From Allomeiothermus silvanus DSM 9946 (lineage in GTDB: Bacteria > Deinococcota > Deinococci > Deinococcales > Thermaceae), in the NCBI RefSeq assembly GCF_000092125.1, contig NC_014212.1, positions 3,124,279 to 3,188,278 on the forward strand: a stretch of DNA of 64,000 nt. Direction: 5' to 3'. A program made the position numbers and the translations under genes. Below are positions 60,714 through 64,000 of this stretch, piece by piece. Below the pieces are notes generated by a model, which was not told the DNA's origin, made no database searches, and was given only the letters and a program-made list of their open reading frames with translations. The stretch's first letter is position 1; every line of letters begins with the position of its first letter.

Positions 60714-60920
60714 TTAGTCCCTGCGCCTTGCCAGGCTAAAGACACTGACGCTCAAAAAGAGCGTGACGGCCAGAGGGAGAGGCCACCAGGCCGAAAGCCC
60801 GGCCCGAGCCAGCACCGCGGTGAGCGCCAGGGAGACCAACACCGCGGCGGCCACCCGCCAGTCGTCGCCGATGATAAAGTCATACCAGAAGCGGAAGAAC
60901 AAAAAGATTGCGGCAGTCAT
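60714..60920 (-). CDS. Small membrane protein coupled to the COG4280-type gene
   Basis: 68 residues with two hydrophobic segments (AIFLFFRFWYDFIIG; AVLVSLALTAVLARAGLSAW). Its ATG overlaps the end of the upstream membrane-protein gene by 4 bp, so they are co-translated and may form a complex. No family recognised. Confidence 0.65.
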   Translation of the reverse strand: MTAAIFLFFRFWYDFIIGDDWRVAAAVLVSLALTAVLARAGLSAWWPLPLAVTLFLSVSVFSLARRRD

Positions 60921-61660
60921 GGGATCGCCGCCTCCCGAGTGTTCCTGAGCGCCCTCACCAGGGCGTAGGATAGCGCCAGATATAGCGCTATCAGCCCCAG
61001 GATTGCCGCGTCTGCGCCGGGCCAGTGCGCCCCGGCCCCCTCTGCCGCCCAGAAGGTGCCGAAGGCCGAGAGCATGATCCCCACTGCGAACTTGAGGGTG
61101 TTCTCGGGAACTTGGCTTAGCGGGCGGTGCAGGGCCAGCCCGGCGAGGAGTACCAGTATCAGCGCGGCCAGAGCGCCCAAGGAGGCGGGGCCCAGGGCCC
61201 TACTGGTCGCCCCAAACGTCACCACGATAAAGGCCACCTCCAAGCCCTCCAGCAGCACGCCCTTAAAGCAGAGGGTAAAGGCATACCAGTCCAGCCCGGC
61301 CCGAGTCTCACGCCTGTGCCGCAGTGCGGCCTCGCGCTCCTGGGCAAAGGTCGCTTCCTCGTCGTGCAGGGCCTTGAGGCCGCTGTAGCGCAGCAGGGCC
61401 TTGCGCCACCACTGGATTCCGAAGACCAGCAACAGCCCGCCTACCACCAGCCGCAGGGTGTCTATCGGTACGCGGCCCAAGGCCGGGCCGAGCGCCGCAA
61501 CCCCCGCCGCCAGCACGAGCAGGGCCGCTCCTACCCCCACCAGCGAAGAGCGCCAGCCCCGCGTCACTCCTGTTGCCAGCACGATGGTCAGGGCCTCTAC
61601 CATCTCCACCCCGGAGGCCAAAAAGCTACCAGCTACTACGAACCATTGACCCATCTCCAT
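60917..61660 (-). CDS. COG4280-like polytopic membrane protein
   Basis: 247 residues, about seven transmembrane segments. Two similar acidic motifs sit in the membrane: SGVEMVEALTIVLATG (residues ~16-31) and FKGVLLEGLEVAFIVVTFG (~130-150). This inverted-repeat pattern of E-x-x-E in two halves recalls cation/proton carriers (FTR1 REGLE, UPF0016), so metal-ion transport is possible. Function is not established. Confidence 0.7.
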   Translation of the reverse strand: MEMGQWFVVAGSFLASGVEMVEALTIVLATGVTRGWRSSLVGVGAALLVLAAGVAALGPALGRVPIDTLRLVVGGLLLVFGIQWWRKALLRYSGLKALHDEEATFAQEREAALRHRRETRAGLDWYAFTLCFKGVLLEGLEVAFIVVTFGATSRALGPASLGALAALILVLLAGLALHRPLSQVPENTLKFAVGIMLSAFGTFWAAEGAGAHWPGADAAILGLIALYLALSYALVRALRNTREAAIP

Positions 61661-61771
61661 AACTAAGACTCTACCCTATGGGTGCCAGGAGACTGTCCAA
61701 CCACAGGCCCAAACTTGATCGGTATACGGGCCTTGGGGTAGATGAGTACGCCGGCCCGGTGAGGGGGGGCG

Positions 61772-61909
61772 TGGGTTCTGGCGGTGCTTCGGGCGTTACT
61801 GGTCTCCCTGCTGCACCGGGAAAGGGTGAGGGAGAAGAAGGCGGCCTTGGAGATGTTCTTCTTCAACCCCCTCTCGGCACCCAGGTTCCTAGGCCTCTAT
61901 GCGGTATAA
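61772..61909 (+). pseudogene. C-terminal transposase remnant
   Basis: A short frame ending at TAA 61909 encodes VLAVLRALLVSLLHRERVRE and FFFNPLSAPRFLGLYAV, which resembles the C-terminal tail of Thermus-type DDE transposases. No start and no catalytic core. Tentative. Confidence 0.35.
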
Positions 61910-61950
61910 CGGTCAAGTCTGGCAGGGGCCCCAACAAAAGGCGTATGACG

Positions 61951-62343
61951 TTAGGACAGGCTTGCCCGCAGTAGCCCGCTATGGCGTAGCGGCAACTCTG
62001 CAGTAGGAAATGGGATAAGCGAGCGATGCTGAGGGCCAGCAACTTGCTGGTAGGCATAAACTATGCTGTGCCATAGCGCCTCTTCATCCTCTTCGTGAGG
62101 GTCGGTAATCTGAATCCACCCGGTGTAGCTGGGATGGGGAAGTATGACCTCACGGCGAAATGGATAGTGGGGGTGAGGTCGTAAGGCATACGTGATTCCG
62201 CCAACCTCAATGGTTTCCAAAAAAAACTTTTCTTGCTCCTGAGGGCTACCGTAATAGAAGCGCTCGGTACAACCATTCAGCTCGGTTCGCACTCTCTCGA
62301 GGCTGTGGGCCAAGTGTAGCAGGCGCTCGTTCGGGTCGAACAT
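61951..62343 (-). CDS. Hypothetical protein
   Basis: 130 residues from ATG 62343 with AAGGAGA 8 bases upstream. Hydrophilic; FDPNERLLHLAHSLERVRTEL, then a strand-rich middle (ITYALRPHPHYPFRREVILPH) and EDEEALWHSIVYAYQQV. The good ribosome site and clean frame support coding, but I do not recognise a family. It sits next to transposase debris, so lateral origin is possible. Confidence 0.6.
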   Translation of the reverse strand: MFDPNERLLHLAHSLERVRTELNGCTERFYYGSPQEQEKFFLETIEVGGITYALRPHPHYPFRREVILPHPSYTGWIQITDPHEEDEEALWHSIVYAYQQVAGPQHRSLIPFPTAELPLRHSGLLRASLS

Positions 62344-62818
62344 AGCGATCTCCTTTAGCCAAAGCCTGCTTTCGAAGGGTAAGGGTAGCGTAAAGAATGG
62401 TAAAGGCCCGCATCGAGTCATTGCCGAGCAGTAGGCTAACCCCTACCACAACAGAAGTGATACCCTTTCCGGTTGCATCCTTCGTTGATGACCGTAGCCG
62501 ATTCCATCCAGCTCACCTTGAGCGGAGGGTCCAGCAGGCCCAGGATCCGATAGAAAGCACCCGCTTCCTGGCCGTCTACCCCGCCAAGCGGGGCCTCGCC
62601 GCCAAGGCGATTGCCAAGATCGCCCCGAACACTTGAGGAGATGATGGAGGGGGTGCCGGGGGCTTGAGCAAAAGCCACAGACCCTTAGGCGGCACACCCT
62701 CTGCGCGGTGTTGGCTGCGCAAAGCACCACGGGTGGCTTAGGACAAAGGCATCAGCATGAAAGGGTATGATTCCTTTCCCCCTGAGGACTCCCCAGGGGC
62801 CCCACACACCCCTTTGCT
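62344..62818. other. Intergenic region without a recognisable gene
   Basis: 475 bases. An open frame on the plus strand to 62636 has no ribosome site and no recognisable motif. No tRNA, strong terminator or IS end is visible. Composition is slightly lower in GC than the flanking genes. Confidence 0.45.
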
Positions 62819-63178
62819 CTACAGGGCCAGACTGTAGAGCAATACCCCCAGTACCCACAAGGTAATCCCGACAAAAGTCCCGTCGCGCTGCTGAGCGAAG
62901 AGCAACACGGAGAGGGCTACCCGCAGCACCGGTGTGAGCACTAAGAGCAGGAGGCCTATCTGGATCAGGTGTTTGGGCTTAGTCGCAACAGCTCCCTGTA
63001 GGACGCTCGTCAGCGAGCGCAAAGAGGCGGGCTCCCCCCTGAAGACCGAGTAGTCCACCCCCTGGCTGCCATGGCTAATGAGCTCCAGCAGACCTCCCCC
63101 CAAGACCACCGCCCCAGCCACCAGGACCCCCAGCCGCAGCAGATTGCCAAGGAGTATTTCCATTTTGCGATCGGTCAT
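62819..63178 (-). CDS. DUF1634 membrane protein
   Basis: 119 residues, three transmembrane helices: NLLRLGVLVAGAVVLGGGLL, LIQIGLLLLVLTPVLRVALS and FVGITLWVLGVLLYSLAL, with the DUF1634 feature TPVLRVALS. It overlaps the TauE-type gene upstream by 4 bp. DUF1634 proteins commonly accompany TauE/SafE permeases, so it is probably a partner subunit. Confidence 0.85.
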   Translation of the reverse strand: MTDRKMEILLGNLLRLGVLVAGAVVLGGGLLELISHGSQGVDYSVFRGEPASLRSLTSVLQGAVATKPKHLIQIGLLLLVLTPVLRVALSVLLFAQQRDGTFVGITLWVLGVLLYSLAL

Positions 63179-64000
63179 AGCCCCCCTCGCAGACCCTGAT
63201 AGATCATCTGCACCCCCAGCAGGGCAATCACCCCCACAAACAAAAGCCGCAGCCGCCCCGGAGCGGCTTTGCTCAGGATACGGGCTCCCAGCAGCGAGCC
63301 CAGGAACACGCCCAGCATGACTGGCATGGCCAGCAGGGGATCGATATACCCCCGGCTCAGATAGACCCCCGCGCTAGCGGCAGCAGTTACCCCAATCATG
63401 AAGTTGGAGGTGGTAGTGGAGACCTTGTAGGGCAGGCCCATCACCCGCTCCATAGCCAGTACCTTCACTGCTCCCGAACCGATGCCCAAAAGTCCTGAGA
63501 GCATCCCCGCCACCCCCATCAAGCTGAATCCGCCCAGCACGCGGTGTACTGTGTAGGGTTGGAGGCCTTGGGGGGTAGGGTAGGTGCTTTCCATACGCAA
63601 CCGCACCGCCAGAGGATCCGAGGGCACGGTGCTGGGCTGCCCGTCTTTGTAGCGGTCCTGGAAGCTCTGAAAGGCCGAGTACAATAGGGCCACACCAAAT
63701 ACCGTGGCAACCCAGCTTTTGGGGAGGATCCCCACCAGATGCGCCCCCAACAAAGCCCCCAGGGTGGTGGCGACCTCCAGAAACATCCCGATGCGAAGGT
63801 TGGAATATCCCTCCCGCACATACGCTGACGCGGCCCCGCTAGAGGTCGCGATCACCGAGATCAGCGAGGCCCCCAGGGCGTAGTGCAGGTCTACTTTGAA
63901 GCCCAGCACCAGCAGGGGTACCAGAATTACCCCACCTCCCAGCCCGGTGAGGGCCCCCACCCCTCCAGCCAGCAGGCTACCCAGGAAAATGAGCAGGGAG
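63175..64000 (-). CDS. TauE/SafE family permease (partial)
   Basis: At least 275 residues; the N-terminus lies beyond the right edge (SLLIFLGSLLAGGVGALTGL is still in frame at 64000). Two repeated halves carry the family motifs GALTGLGGGVILVPLL and GMLSGLLGIGSGAVKVLAM, with about eight membrane segments. TauE/SafE proteins export sulfite, sulfoacetate or related anions. Substrate unknown; operon with DUF1634. Confidence 0.9.
   Translation of the reverse strand, partial: SLLIFLGSLLAGGVGALTGLGGGVILVPLLVLGFKVDLHYALGASLISVIATSSGAASAYVREGYSNLRIGMFLEVATTLGALLGAHLVGILPKSWVATVFGVALLYSAFQSFQDRYKDGQPSTVPSDPLAVRLRMESTYPTPQGLQPYTVHRVLGGFSLMGVAGMLSGLLGIGSGAVKVLAMERVMGLPYKVSTTTSNFMIGVTAAASAGVYLSRGYIDPLLAMPVMLGVFLGSLLGARILSKAAPGRLRLLFVGVIALLGVQMIYQGLRGGL

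Noticed and set aside
62397-62636. 79-residue plus-strand open frame
   Set aside because: No ribosome site, no motif and no sign of codon bias; treated as non-coding.

Overview
The window looks like part of a Meiothermus-type chromosome (Deinococcus-Thermus). It is GC rich, carries a 16S rRNA gene with no 23S or 5S partner, and encodes thermophile-type proteins: CarD, an unfused proline dehydrogenase, SpeA, a bacilliredoxin-like protein and homodimeric pyruvate dehydrogenase E1. The hexamer CTCGAG is strikingly frequent in host genes. Genus assignment is an inference from gene content; I could not run a search.

Layout. 1-2.4 kb: a cobalamin-riboswitch-controlled vitamin B12/metal binding protein, a first IS481-type element and tRNA-Leu. 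2.5-10.8 kb: rtcB, a relic zone (PspC fragment, IS3-type fragment, truncated hydrolase), a Tat-exported amine-oxidase-like flavoprotein, tsaE, an esterase, an MFS carrier, a P1 peptidase and a DUF2227 protein. 10.9-16.6 kb: an IS200/IS605 element (intact tnpB, frameshifted tnpA), IS481 copies 2 and 3, a TetR-CarD operon and tRNA-Asn. 16.9-27.4 kb: housekeeping genes (dnaB, a TPR protein, pheST, a CvpA-like protein, msrA, pfkA, rsmI, a DUF3187 protein). 27.5-31.8 kb: IS481 copy 4, an IS256-type element and the orphan 16S rRNA gene. 31.9-54.5 kb: Nudix, bacilliredoxin-like, meaB, ridA, a PP2C phosphatase, aceE-aceF, speA, a diguanylate cyclase, metK, a GAF/HD-GYP protein, DUF4032 and DUF4127 proteins, and a GntR-controlled proline degradation operon. 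54.7-62 kb: an accessory graveyard with an HD protein, IS982, a broken GH10 xylanase, two transposase relics, a decayed IS605-type element and a frameshifted Ig-like protein. 62.8-64 kb: DUF1634 and TauE-type membrane proteins.

The most notable signal is the behaviour of the IS481-type element. Its four near-identical 1.14-kb copies are all inserted in the same orientation. In each case the target duplication directly abuts the -35 hexamer of a promoter with a 17-bp spacer. Three of these promoters drive stable RNAs (tRNA-Leu, tRNA-Asn, 16S rRNA) and the fourth drives the IS605 tnpA. The transposase gene has no stop codon inside the element, so each copy borrows one from the target. This looks like promoter-directed transposition, a bacterial analogue of the targeting of tRNA gene upstream regions by yeast Ty1/Ty3.
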